Of a DNA stretch of 30,736 nt, positions 1 through 7,384 are shown piece after piece (positions within the stretch are counted from its first letter, which is position 1; the number at the start of each line of letters is the position of its first letter). Both the position numbers and the translations under genes were made by a program. This stretch comes from CALVUP01 sp964422195 (GTDB lineage: Bacteria; Bacillota_I; Bacilli_A; RF39; UBA660), in contig CAYRAF010000009.1 in the NCBI GenBank assembly GCA_964422195.1, positions 1 to 30,736 on the forward strand, in the 5' to 3' direction. The notes below the pieces were generated by a model, which was given only the letters and a program-made list of their open reading frames with translations, was not told the DNA's origin and searched no databases.

Positions 1-543
1 ATCAATACCATATAAAGCTATTCTTCTATAATCACCAATAATCCTTCCTCTACCATAAGCATCAGGAAGTCCTGTAAGTAAGTGATCTGTTCTTGCTCTT
101 CTTATTTCCTTAGTATAAGCATCAAAAACTCCTTGATTATGGCTTTTTCTATAAGTATTAAAGTATTTATCAACTGTAGGATCAAGTTCATAACCATAAG
201 CTTTTAATTCTTCATATACCATTCTAATACCACCATATGGATTTACAATTCTTTTAAGTGGTTTATCAGTTTGAAGACCAAAAATAATCTCATTTTCCTT
301 ATCTATATATCCTGGTTCAAAGGCATCTATACCTGACATAATCTTTGTTTCTACATCAAGCACACCTTTTTTTCTTTCTTCTTTTTGAAGTTCTTCACAA
401 ATATGCCATACTTTTAAAGTTTTATCAGTAGGGCCTGCTAAAAAAGAGTCATCTCCAGTATATTCAGTATAATTTTCTTCTATAAAATTTTCTACATCAA
501 CAGTATTTTTCCATTTTTCTCCTTTAAAACAATCCCATTTCAT
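1..543 (-). CDS. pflB: Formate C-acetyltransferase (pyruvate formate-lyase), N-terminal part
   Basis: The first 181 residues are visible and the gene runs off the left edge of the window. Pyruvate formate-lyase is a glycyl-radical enzyme that converts pyruvate and CoA to acetyl-CoA and formate during anaerobic fermentation in the cytoplasm. The family's N-terminal landmarks are present: an FKGEKW-type opening, a NYTEYTGDDSFL-like block, GLQTDKPLKR, the PYGGIRM block, KSHNQGVFDAYT and GLPDAYGRGRIIGDYRR. The catalytic cysteines and the C-terminal glycine-radical loop lie outside the window. The ATG is preceded by GGAGG about 7 bases upstream and by an extended -10 promoter. The identification is secure from long family blocks. 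Its presence indicates a fermentative, oxygen-sensitive metabolism. Confidence 0.96.
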   Translation of the reverse strand, partial: MKWDCFKGEKWKNTVDVENFIEENYTEYTGDDSFLAGPTDKTLKVWHICEELQKEERKKGVLDVETKIMSGIDAFEPGYIDKENEIIFGLQTDKPLKRIVNPYGGIRMVYEELKAYGYELDPTVDKYFNTYRKSHNQGVFDAYTKEIRRARTDHLLTGLPDAYGRGRIIGDYRRIALYGID

Positions 544-581
544 AATACTACCTCCACATCTATTTTTTACACTACTAATTA

Positions 582-590
582 ATTATAACA
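582..590 (-). promoter_or_regulatory. Extended -10 promoter of pflB
   Basis: On the minus strand this reads TGTTATAAT, an extended -10 element (TGn plus a perfect TATAAT), about 40 bases upstream of the pflB start. No convincing -35 box is seen; TTTACT-like bases lie too close. The same TGTTATAAT string recurs at several other promoters in the window. Confidence 0.6.
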
Positions 591-595
591 TAAGT

Positions 596-625
596 AAAAA
601 AAAAAGAAAGACAATAGTCATCTTT
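596..625 (-). terminator. Intrinsic terminator after the LysM gene
   Basis: On the minus strand an AAAGA...TCTTT stem with an inner GAC/GTC pair and a TATT loop is followed by a run of about ten T. It lies about 20 bases past the stop of the LysM gene and just upstream of the pflB promoter. Confidence 0.5.
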
Positions 626-646
626 TTACATTAAAATTTTATATAC

Positions 647-1093
647 TTATTCATCATATAAAATTAATTGATTAGGTACTAAATAAATAACTTTATTTTT
701 TTTAGATATATCATCATAAGTTTTATTTAAAACAGATAATACTTGCTCAATAGTATCATTTTCTTTAGTAATATAAAAATCTATTCCTTCTTTTGGAATA
801 ACCAATCTATTTCCTACAAATAAAATAGTATTATCATCTAAACCATTTAATTTTGCTAATTTACTTCGATCTATACCATAAGCATCTGCGATTTTAGATA
901 AATTATCTCCCTCTTCTATTGTATAGTAAAAAAATGGTTGATTTTCACTTACAGGTATTATTAATTTTTGTCCTTGTTTTAACTCTACCTGTTCCATAGT
1001 ATTAGCATTAATTAATTCATCAACTGATATATTATTAGATTCTGCGATTTTAGATAAAGTATCATCTTCTTTTACAATATATTCATTAAACAT
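647..1093 (-). CDS. Three-LysM-domain protein without signal peptide
   Basis: This 148-residue protein is made almost entirely of LysM modules, which bind N-acetylglucosamine polymers such as peptidoglycan. Two are clear: about residues 5-49 (YIVKEDDTLSKIAE... LIIPV) and 55-101 (YTIEEGDNLSKIADAYGI... LVIPKEG). A degenerate third covers about 105-148. No signal peptide or membrane segment is seen, so the protein either stays in the cytoplasm or acts in the mother cell, as LysM-bearing spore-coat proteins such as SafA do. That role is inference, supported only by other sporulation-type genes in the window. The start has an AGGAGG site 6 bases upstream. A CATATATTA string just upstream resembles a sporulation sigma -10 but has no matching -35. 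Confidence 0.85.
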   Translation of the reverse strand: MFNEYIVKEDDTLSKIAESNNISVDELINANTMEQVELKQGQKLIIPVSENQPFFYYTIEEGDNLSKIADAYGIDRSKLAKLNGLDDNTILFVGNRLVIPKEGIDFYITKENDTIEQVLSVLNKTYDDISKKNKVIYLVPNQLILYDE

Positions 1094-1128
1094 ATATTTC
1101 CTCCTATATTAATATATGTTTAACTATT

Positions 1129-1163
1129 AAAAAAAAGAATATTAACTTTCATATTCTTTTTTT
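1129..1163 (-). terminator. Intrinsic terminator overlapping the stop of the PH-domain gene
   Basis: The minus strand reads AAAAAGAATAT, an 8-base loop, ATATTCTTTTTTT. The left arm is made of the last codons of the PH-domain gene and the stop codon lies in the loop. Confidence 0.75.
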
Positions 1164-1570
1164 AACATAATCATTGTTTCAGATAATGCCGTCTCAACTG
1201 CTGGCATAGCTTCTTTAGATAAACAAGATATCATAAGTTTTTCTTTTATAGTATCAATAACAACTCTACCAAATAATAACCCAACTTTTATATTAAAGTC
1301 ATTAAACATATCAGGAGTAATTGAATCAACAAAATATCCAAATATAACTCTTTTTCTTCCTACTATAATTCTTTTGTTTGTAAGGGCAACTACTGCTGTA
1401 TGAAAAATATCATATCTAGAAAGTTTTCTTTGTCCTTCAAAAACATATATAACCTCTTCTCCTGGATTTAAGTGTTTTTCTATAACCGATGCATTTTTTC
1501 TTACTCTCCATGCAATTGTAAGTGGATATTTCTTTTTAAAATTTAAAGCTTTTTCTGTTACTGTTCCCAT
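1142..1570 (-). CDS. Bacterial PH-domain (bPH) protein
   Basis: This 142-residue protein has a bacterial pleckstrin-homology fold signature in the middle: an ALTNKRIIVGRKRVIFGYF block around residues 60-80, then beta strands (VGLLFGRVVIDT) and a C-terminal helix. Such domains occur in small cytoplasmic or membrane-associated Firmicutes proteins of unknown function. There is no signal peptide or membrane helix. I chose the ATG at 1570 because GGAGG lies 5 bases upstream; an in-frame TTG four codons earlier falls inside that ribosome site. A TGTTATAAT extended -10 lies at 1604-1612, so the gene has its own promoter just after the thermonuclease stop. Domain call is moderately secure; role unknown. 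Confidence 0.7.
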   Translation of the reverse strand: MGTVTEKALNFKKKYPLTIAWRVRKNASVIEKHLNPGEEVIYVFEGQRKLSRYDIFHTAVVALTNKRIIVGRKRVIFGYFVDSITPDMFNDFNIKVGLLFGRVVIDTIKEKLMISCLSKEAMPAVETALSETMIMLKKEYES

Positions 1571-1614
1571 AGTTACCTCCAATTAATATAATTCTTCTTT
1601 TGTATTATAACATA

Positions 1615-2298
1615 TTAAAATAAATTATCAAATAATCTAGCAATAGAATTAGCTAATGTATCAACAAAGAAATCTGCTATTACATCTACTAAACTTTCTT
1701 CTTTATTTTTACTTTTTTTCGATTTTTTTGTAGATTTTATAGTATTTTTCTTTGTTTCAGTACTTCCACATTTGCCAGAAGATTTTTTAATAATTTTTCC
1801 ATCGATTACGCAGCCATCTTTTTCATCATCAGTTAAACTCCATATACCGACTTTTTTTTCTTTTGCTTGTTGCTCTAAATCTTGCAAATATTCAGTATAA
1901 GCATACTTTCCATAAAGATAAGCAACTTCTGCATAGCCATTTTTAATTAACTCTTCTTGTAGCATTACACCATCAGTATATACCCATGCGAGTAATCTGC
2001 CATATTTATCTGTTTCACTACTACCTTTATCATATTCTAAAGTAAGTTTTTTAGCATTACTAACCATTTTACATGTATAATTACTAGCTTCTTTTCCAAA
2101 AGGCTCAACTGGATTGTTTCTTTTAACTGTCTCAGGAGTATCTACTGCCAAAAATCTTACAGTATATTCTTTGCCCTCTTTTTTTATTTTTATAGTATCA
2201 CCATCTACACATTTAGAAAAACTAACATTTTCTTGTTTTGCTAGTACAAAAGTTGGTATTAAAAATAAAATTAATATAAAAAACAACACTTTCCTCAT
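1615..2298 (-). CDS. Secreted thermonuclease (staphylococcal nuclease-like)
   Basis: This 227-residue protein has a clear signal peptide (residues 1-20, ending FVLA) followed by an SNase domain at about 25-155. Catalytic landmarks match the family: Arg48 and Glu56 in VRFLAVDTPE, Arg101 in DKYGRLLAWVY, and an early calcium-ligand Asp in the VDGDTIKI block. Secreted SNase proteins cleave DNA and RNA with calcium, for nutrient scavenging or defence against extracellular DNA. The rest is unusual: a Lys/Ser-rich linker (about 175-205) and a hydrophobic amphipathic tail (about 205-227) that could bind the membrane or a partner. Start context is GGTAGTGAT then ATG. The promoter is at 2321-2349. Confidence 0.9.
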   Translation of the reverse strand: MRKVLFFILILFLIPTFVLAKQENVSFSKCVDGDTIKIKKEGKEYTVRFLAVDTPETVKRNNPVEPFGKEASNYTCKMVSNAKKLTLEYDKGSSETDKYGRLLAWVYTDGVMLQEELIKNGYAEVAYLYGKYAYTEYLQDLEQQAKEKKVGIWSLTDDEKDGCVIDGKIIKKSSGKCGSTETKKNTIKSTKKSKKSKNKEESLVDVIADFFVDTLANSIARLFDNLF

Positions 2299-2320
2299 AT
2301 TATCACTACCTTATAATATA

Positions 2321-2349
2321 ATTATAGTAGTTTTTCTTTAATTTGTCGA
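2321..2349 (-). promoter_or_regulatory. SigA promoter of the thermonuclease gene
   Basis: The minus strand reads TCGACA, 17 bases, TATAAT. Its -35 box abuts the terminator of the upstream slipin gene. Confidence 0.65.
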
Positions 2350-2381
2350 TAAAAAAAGTACTTAATAGTACTATTTTTTTA
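2350..2381 (-). terminator. Intrinsic terminator of the slipin gene
   Basis: The minus strand reads A-run, AGTACT, ATTA loop, AGTACT, T-run. The stem starts at the gene's final Lys codons and the TAG stop. Confidence 0.75.
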
Positions 2382-3141
2382 TTTTATCTACTACCTTTTT
2401 CATATCAATTCCATCAATTGCTCTAAGTACCTCTACAGGTAGTGCAAATACTATTGTATTAGATTGATCTGATGAAATATCATTTATTGTTGATAGAGTT
2501 CTTAAATGAAGTGCTCCTGGAGTAGTAGCCATTATTTCTGATGCTTTAGCTAAGTTTTTAGCAGCTTCAACTTCACCACTTGCTTTAGTAATAACTGCTT
2601 GTTTTTCTCTTTCAGCTTCTGCTACTTTAGCTATTACCCTCTTCATTTCAAGTGGTAATGATACATCTTTTAATTCAACATTTTCTACTTTTATTCCCCA
2701 CTCGTCTGATGCTTTATCAATAATTGCACATATACTTGAAGAAACTTTTTCTCTTTCAGATAACAATTCATCAAGTGTCACTGAACCAACTATATTTCTC
2801 ATTGTTGTCTGTGCAAGTTGAGCAACTGCATAATCATAGTCTTCAACTTCTAATATTGCTTTTGAGGCATCAAATATTTTGTAATATATAACTGCGTTGA
2901 TTTTAACTGAAACATTATCTCTTGAAATTGCTTCTTGTTCTGGCACATCTACTGCTTTTGTACGAATATCAACTTTAGAAAATGATTGAAATATTGGAAG
3001 TACTATTTTCCAACCTGGTTTCATAGTACTTGAATACTTTCCTAAAGTAAACTTAATTCCTCTTTCGTATTCATTAATTTGTTTTATTGAGCCAAGTAAA
3101 ATTATGCCAATAACAATAACTATTCCTAATCCTATTTCCAT
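2371..3141 (-). CDS. Slipin / SPFH (band 7) membrane protein
   Basis: This 256-residue protein has one N-terminal membrane segment (about 3-20), an SPFH/band 7 domain (about 25-200; NEYERGIKFTLGKY, PGWKIVLPIFQSF, DVPEQEAISRDNVSVKINAVIYYKI) and a helical C-terminal region rich in A/E/K (VAEAEREKQAVITKASGEVEAAKNLAKAS). This is the stomatin/slipin pattern. Such proteins oligomerise on the inner membrane face and organise membrane microdomains, often with an NfeD partner. No nfeD gene is next to it here. Start context is GGAAGGTGAG with the ATG 4 bases after it. A likely promoter lies at 3162-3191, and an 8-base complement to its ribosome site lies in the RNA just upstream. Confidence 0.92.
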   Translation of the reverse strand: MEIGLGIVIVIGIILLGSIKQINEYERGIKFTLGKYSSTMKPGWKIVLPIFQSFSKVDIRTKAVDVPEQEAISRDNVSVKINAVIYYKIFDASKAILEVEDYDYAVAQLAQTTMRNIVGSVTLDELLSEREKVSSSICAIIDKASDEWGIKVENVELKDVSLPLEMKRVIAKVAEAEREKQAVITKASGEVEAAKNLAKASEIMATTPGALHLRTLSTINDISSDQSNTIVFALPVEVLRAIDGIDMKKVVDKIKK

Positions 3142-3161
3142 ACTCTCACCTTCCTATCTAT

Positions 3162-3191
3162 ATAATACTATAATTAAATATAAATATTCAA
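3162..3191 (-). promoter_or_regulatory. Probable SigA promoter of the slipin gene
   Basis: The minus strand reads TTGAAT, 18 bases, TATTAT, placed directly after the terminator at 3195-3220 and about 20 bases upstream of the start codon. Confidence 0.5.
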
Positions 3192-3194
3192 GAA

Positions 3195-3220
3195 AAAAAG
3201 CAACTTTTATGTTGCTTTTT
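3195..3220 (-). terminator. Intrinsic terminator between lon and the slipin gene
   Basis: The minus strand reads AAAAAGCAAC, ATAAAA loop, GTTGCTTTTT plus further T. It is strong and almost symmetrical. It lies about 110 bases past the lon stop, beyond a free ribosome-binding site. Confidence 0.8.
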
Positions 3221-3331
3221 AGTATGTGAGAGTTAGTATACTTATGTATTAAAGATTATTCTAATATCACCTCCACTTTTTATAATTTAATTATAGAAAA
3301 TGGATATATCAAAATTTGTCAGTTTTTAATA
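3221..3331 (-). other. Intergenic transcript segment with an orphan ribosome-binding site
   Basis: Between the lon stop and the terminator is a strong Shine-Dalgarno string (GGAGGTGAT on the minus strand, about 3267-3275) with no normal gene behind it. Only a six-codon frame starting at an overlapping GTG, or frames beginning ATT/ATA, could follow. The segment also holds ACTCTCAC (3226-3233), complementary to GTGAGAGT at the slipin ribosome site (3142-3149). It may be a leader-peptide or small-RNA region, or just the lon 3' untranslated region. Confidence 0.35.
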
Positions 3332-5632
3332 CTAAAATATTTCTTTATATATATCAATATAATTCTCTACAAATTTAAAATCTATCTTATTTTTAATCTC
3401 ATCTGGTATTTTATTTAAATCCTTTTCATTATTTTTTGGAAGATAAATTTTATTTATATTATGGGTATAGGCTGCAATTACTTTTTCTTTTATTCCTCCT
3501 ACATCTAATATTTCTCCTCTTAAACTAATCTCCCCGCTCATTGATATATTTGATTTAATAACTTTATTTTTAAATAAGCTAATCAAGCAAGACACTATTG
3601 CTGTTCCTGCAGAAGGACCATCTTTTTTTACAGCTCCTTCAATAAAATGAATATGAATGTTTTTATTATTAAACATTTCTTTATCAATTTTAAACTCTTT
3701 AGAATGGCTTTTGATATAGCTTAAGGCAATTTCTACACTTTCTTTCATTACATTACCAATACTACCAGTAATTTCTACTTTACCATCACCATCATACATT
3801 GTAGCTTCTATACCTAAAACTTTACCACCATACATAGTATATGCTAGGGCATTAATATATCCTACATATTTATTATCTTTTATATCATCTATATATTTTC
3901 TAGGTCCTAAATAATTATCTATATTATCAGGAGTTATAATAACTTTTGTATTTTTCCTCTTAGTTATTCTATTTTTAACAACTTTTCTACATATAGATTC
4001 TATCATTCTAGTTAAATCTCTAAGACCTGCTTCTTCGGTATAGTTTTTTATTATTACTCTTAAAGCATCATCATCAATCTTTAAATCTCTACTAGTTAAT
4101 CCATGATTTTTAAGCTCATTTTTAATAATATATTTCTTTAATATATCTAATTTTTCAAATTCCGTATATGAAGATAGTTCAATAATTTCTAATCTATCTT
4201 GTAATTCATATGGTATTTGTTCTATATAGTTAGCAGTTAATATGAAGAATACTTCACTTAAATCAATATCTTCTTCTATATAATGATCTTGAAAATGATT
4301 ATTTTGTTTAGGGTCTAATACCTCTAGAAGTGCAGATGCTGGATCCCCTCTTAAATCTTTAGTCATTTTATCTATTTCATCAATAATAAAAACTGGATTA
4401 AATGATTTAGCTTTCTTGATTCCTTGAATTATTTTACCTGGCATTGCTCCTACATATGTTTTTCTATGACCAACAAGTTCTGCTTCATCTGATATACCAC
4501 CAACACTTATTTTAGCATAGTTTCTATTTAGAGCTTTAGCTATTGAAATAGCTAGGGATGTTTTACCTGTTCCCGGAGGACCTACTAAACAAATAATTGG
4601 ACTTTTAACATCTTTATTATTCTGTTTTACAGCAATGTATTCTAATATTCGCTCTTTTATATCATTAAGTCCGTAATGACTATTATTAAGTTTTAACTCA
4701 ATATTATTTAAATCTTTATTATCCTTAGTATAAATATTGTATGGCAACGAAAGTAAGGTATCTATATAATTTCTAGTAATTGCAATATCTGGGATATTTG
4801 GATTATTATCTATTAGTTTTTTAAATTCTTTTTCTAATCTCTCTTTTATATTTATAGGTAGTTTCCTACTATCAATACTTTCTTTTAAATCTATTAAGTC
4901 TTGACTTAAATTATCTTCATGTAATTCAGATTTTATAATATTTAATTTCTCTCTTAAAACAAACTCTTTTTGAGACTCTTCTAGAGATTTATTTAGTTTT
5001 TCATCTATTTCTTTTTCTAGTTCTAATACATTTAAATTATCTTGCATATCCGTAAGTAACATTTCTGCTCTTTTAATAGGATTAATTTCATTGATATAGT
5101 CAATATTTTTATCATAGGTATTATCTAAATTTAAACATATGATATCAGTCAACTTAGATAAAGTAGATATATTTTCTACTTGGGACAATATAGCGTTTCC
5201 AATATATGGCATAGCATTAACATATTCTTCTAATTTACTTAATAATCTATGTCTATATGCCAATTCTTCTTTTGGATCTATACTACTAATATTAGCTTCA
5301 GCAGTCATTGCTTCAAATAAATCATCATCTTTACTATAAGCATATACTTTAGCTCTATATTCCCCTTTTATAATAATTCTAGTCTTACCATTAGGCATTT
5401 CCATTTTCATTTTAATTAAACCAACTACTCCAATACTAGGAAGTAAATTAGTATCAATATTATCTGTTATATCATCAATAGGATTTACTAATAATATTTT
5501 ATTTTGATAATAATTTTCCGCTAAAGATAAAAGTTCTTTTTCTTCTTCTCTTTCAAATTCAAGGCGTATTTCACTTGAAGGAAATAGTATTAAATTCTTA
5601 ATAATTAAAACTGGTAGATTAGTCTTAACCAT
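3332..5632 (-). CDS. lon: ATP-dependent protease Lon (LonA type)
   Basis: This 766-residue cytoplasmic AAA+ serine protease degrades misfolded and regulatory proteins. Domain order is complete: N-terminal LON substrate-binding domain (about 5-195), a helical linker (200-290), AAA+ module with Walker A GPPGTGKTS (351-359) and Walker B VFIIDEIDK (about 414-422), and the C-terminal protease with Ser674 in KDGPSAGTA and Lys717 in GGIKEKV forming the Ser-Lys dyad. Length is normal for bacterial LonA. Start has GGAGGT 5 bases upstream. A promoter-like TTGTAT, 16 bases, TATAAT lies upstream after the previous gene's terminator. No obvious CtsR- or CIRCE-type heat-shock operator is visible there. Confidence 0.98.
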   Translation of the reverse strand: MVKTNLPVLIIKNLILFPSSEIRLEFEREEEKELLSLAENYYQNKILLVNPIDDITDNIDTNLLPSIGVVGLIKMKMEMPNGKTRIIIKGEYRAKVYAYSKDDDLFEAMTAEANISSIDPKEELAYRHRLLSKLEEYVNAMPYIGNAILSQVENISTLSKLTDIICLNLDNTYDKNIDYINEINPIKRAEMLLTDMQDNLNVLELEKEIDEKLNKSLEESQKEFVLREKLNIIKSELHEDNLSQDLIDLKESIDSRKLPINIKERLEKEFKKLIDNNPNIPDIAITRNYIDTLLSLPYNIYTKDNKDLNNIELKLNNSHYGLNDIKERILEYIAVKQNNKDVKSPIICLVGPPGTGKTSLAISIAKALNRNYAKISVGGISDEAELVGHRKTYVGAMPGKIIQGIKKAKSFNPVFIIDEIDKMTKDLRGDPASALLEVLDPKQNNHFQDHYIEEDIDLSEVFFILTANYIEQIPYELQDRLEIIELSSYTEFEKLDILKKYIIKNELKNHGLTSRDLKIDDDALRVIIKNYTEEAGLRDLTRMIESICRKVVKNRITKRKNTKVIITPDNIDNYLGPRKYIDDIKDNKYVGYINALAYTMYGGKVLGIEATMYDGDGKVEITGSIGNVMKESVEIALSYIKSHSKEFKIDKEMFNNKNIHIHFIEGAVKKDGPSAGTAIVSCLISLFKNKVIKSNISMSGEISLRGEILDVGGIKEKVIAAYTHNINKIYLPKNNEKDLNKIPDEIKNKIDFKFVENYIDIYKEIF

Positions 5633-5735
5633 AATACACCTCCAAATGAAAATATTTAAATTTTATTATATATGATTTTAAAAAAAATACAACAAAAAAG
5701 TATTTTTTTTACGAATTTTTACATAGATTTTTTTC

Positions 5736-5768
5736 AAAAAAAAAGCACTTATTCTAAGCACCTTTTTT
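5736..5768 (-). terminator. Intrinsic terminator at the end of the 5754-6458 gene
   Basis: On the minus strand the stem is GGTGCTT paired with AAGTGCT (G-U pairs included), flanked by an A-run and a long T-run. It begins inside the last codons and includes the TAG stop. Confidence 0.65.
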
Positions 5769-6458
5769 ATTAGTTTTTTTCTTTGATTTATTGTCTCCAT
5801 TGATTTTTACATTTATCTCATCTAATGAAGCGCAATTCCAAAATTCTTCTAAATCATTATTACCTAAACAATCCTCTAAATAATCATGCATTACAGGATT
5901 ATTTATCTTTATTCTACCAACACTTATTTCAATAGTTTCTTCCTGTTTTTGTAATTTTTCTTCTTCTTTAAAATATTTTTTTACTTTTGGATAATAAGTT
6001 AAGGCAGCTCTTTTTAAAAAATAGTAATAATCATTAAATAAATCTTTATTATCCATAGAATTATATAATTGTTCAACAGTACGAGGTCTTTTTAATCCTT
6101 GACCTAGAATGCTAAAACTATATGATAAATCTTTTGTAAGTCTTGGGAATAAGCTCATACCATAATAAATATTATTAGTCATTTGACTAATACTTTGTAT
6201 TTGGTTATTACCATATATAATTGGTGTTTCTAAGTTATTACCACCATTATTATATAATCTTCTAACTCTATTATGATCATCTATTTTTTCACATAATATA
6301 GCTATTTTACATTCATCAGGAATATGTTCTTTTTCTCTATAATCCTTACTATCTTTATAGTGTTCTATAGTATATTCATCTACTTCACGTAATTTACCCT
6401 GAAATACTGTAATAAATTTTTGACCTTTATAATATCCAAGCTTACCTATCATCATCAT
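5754..6458 (-). CDS. Unknown cytoplasmic protein behind a perfect SigA promoter
   Basis: I do not recognise this 234-residue protein. It has no signal peptide or membrane segment. The N-terminal 60 residues look like small beta strands (GKLGYYKGQKFITVFQGKLREVDEY). The middle is Asn/Tyr-rich and the C-terminus is Lys-rich (KSKKKTNKKGA). The frame is open to 6518, but the promoter at 6490-6518 would start RNA near 6483. I therefore place the start at the ATG at 6458, preceded by AGGGTGG with a 5-base gap; the next two codons are also ATG. It stands alone, divergent from the YjcZ-like gene. The consensus promoter suggests steady, strong expression. Confidence 0.7.
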   Translation of the reverse strand: MMMIGKLGYYKGQKFITVFQGKLREVDEYTIEHYKDSKDYREKEHIPDECKIAILCEKIDDHNRVRRLYNNGGNNLETPIIYGNNQIQSISQMTNNIYYGMSLFPRLTKDLSYSFSILGQGLKRPRTVEQLYNSMDNKDLFNDYYYFLKRAALTYYPKVKKYFKEEEKLQKQEETIEISVGRIKINNPVMHDYLEDCLGNNDLEEFWNCASLDEINVKINGDNKSKKKTNKKGA

Positions 6459-6489
6459 TTTTACCACCCTATCCCCTTTAACGCGTTTA

Positions 6490-6518
6490 ATTATATCATA
6501 TTTTACATAATTTGTCAA
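6490..6518 (-). promoter_or_regulatory. Perfect consensus SigA promoter
   Basis: The minus strand reads TTGACA, 17 bases, TATAAT, a full 12/12 match with optimal spacing. It drives the unknown 5754-6458 gene and fixes its start downstream of 6483. Confidence 0.88.
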
Positions 6519-6603
6519 TTATAGTTAGTTAGTCAAATTAATTAACACAAATAACTATATTAGAATATTTTATATTAGATATTAATAAAAAGGAGGAAAA
6601 ACT

Positions 6604-6759
6604 ATGTATTATTATGGTGGTGGATCTTGTGGTTGTGGTAATAATAACACAATGCCATATATGGTTCCATATTATAATCAAGGAAGTAATAACTATGCAA
6701 TTATCTTAGTATTATTCATTTTACTAGTTATTGTATTAGGTTCAAGATTTGCAAGATAA
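6604..6759 (+). CDS. Tiny YjcZ-like membrane peptide
   Basis: This 51-residue peptide has a Gly/Cys/Tyr/Asn-rich head (MYYYGGGSCGCGNNN...) and one hydrophobic helix near the C-terminus (YAIILVLFILLVIVLG), ending SRFAR. The Gly/Cys head and the YAIILVLFILLVIV helix match the YjcZ/tiny-transmembrane family, annotated in Bacillus as sporulation-associated. An excellent AAGGAGG lies 9 bases upstream and a strong terminator follows, so it is an independent small gene. No clear promoter is readable upstream; a sporulation-sigma promoter is possible but not demonstrated. Confidence 0.8.
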   Translation: MYYYGGGSCGCGNNNTMPYMVPYYNQGSNNYAIILVLFILLVIVLGSRFAR

Positions 6760-6766
6760 ACTTAAT

Positions 6767-6790
6767 AGGAAGAAACACTTCCTTTTTTTT
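6767..6790 (+). terminator. Intrinsic terminator of the YjcZ-like gene
   Basis: AGGAAG, AAACA loop, CTTCCT, then eight T. It starts 8 bases past the stop. Confidence 0.85.
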
Positions 6791-6798
6791 ATAATTTG

Positions 6799-6807
6799 TG
6801 TTATAAT
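6799..6807 (+). promoter_or_regulatory. Extended -10 promoter of def
   Basis: TGTTATAAT, 29 bases upstream of the def start codon. It lies right after the preceding terminator; no good -35 box is visible. Confidence 0.6.
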
Positions 6808-6835
6808 ATGCATGAATGAAGCGGAGTGTGGTATT

Positions 6836-7384
6836 ATGCTTATGACAAAAGATATTTTAGATGAAAAAAATAAATTACTAAGACAAAAGTCAAAAGAAGT
6901 TGTTTTTCCACTTACAGAAGAAGATGAAAAGAATATTAATGAAATGCTTGAATATTTAACTAATAGCCAAATAGAAGAACTTGCTGAAAAATATGATTTA
7001 AGACCTGGTACTGGTATGGCTGCTGTACAAACAGGTGTTTTAAAAAGATATTTGACTATTGTTTTAGAAAAAGATGAAGGTAAGTTTGAAAACTATGTTG
7101 TTATTAATCCTAAAATAATTAGTAATTCAGAAGAAAAAATTTATATAGAAGCTGGAGAAGGATGCTTAAGTGTTAATCGTGAAACTGAAGGAATCGTTCC
7201 AAGGTATGCTAGAGTTACTATAGAAGGATATGATATGGATGGTAATAAAATTAAAATAAGAGCTCGTGAAGATTTAGCTATTATATTTCAACACGAAATA
7301 GATCATTTAAATGGTATTTTGTTTACTGATTATATTGATCCTAAAGATCCATATAAAGGACAAGATATTTATAGAGCAATATAA
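6836..7384 (+). CDS. def: Peptide deformylase
   Basis: This 182-residue enzyme removes the formyl group from the N-terminal methionine of nascent proteins. All three metal-site motifs are intact: GTGMAAVQ (58-65, a variant of GxGxAAxQ), EGCLS with Cys110, and QHEIDHLNG with His153, Glu154 and His157. The size and the insertion between motifs fit the Gram-positive type 2 class. The frame is open upstream to 6749, but that region holds a terminator and promoter. The ATG at 6836 has GGAG upstream and gives the normal family length. It faces the prepilin-like gene and shares a bidirectional terminator with it. Confidence 0.96.
   Translation: MLMTKDILDEKNKLLRQKSKEVVFPLTEEDEKNINEMLEYLTNSQIEELAEKYDLRPGTGMAAVQTGVLKRYLTIVLEKDEGKFENYVVINPKIISNSEEKIYIEAGEGCLSVNRETEGIVPRYARVTIEGYDMDGNKIKIRAREDLAIIFQHEIDHLNGILFTDYIDPKDPYKGQDIYRAI

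Noticed and set aside
1099..1120. CATATATTA as a sigma-K/E -10 for the LysM gene
   Set aside because: No matching -35 was found at the right spacing, and such strings are common in AT-rich DNA.
3262..3285. A six-codon GTG-start leader peptide after lon
   Set aside because: The GTG overlaps the ribosome site itself, so initiation there is unlikely; kept only as part of an unexplained segment.
6459..6518. Twenty-codon extension of the 5754 gene
   Set aside because: The perfect promoter at 6490-6518 would place the RNA start downstream of that start codon.
6749..6835. N-terminal extension of def in the same frame
   Set aside because: The extension covers the YjcZ-like stop, a terminator and the def promoter. 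The ATG at 6836 has a ribosome site and gives the normal family length.
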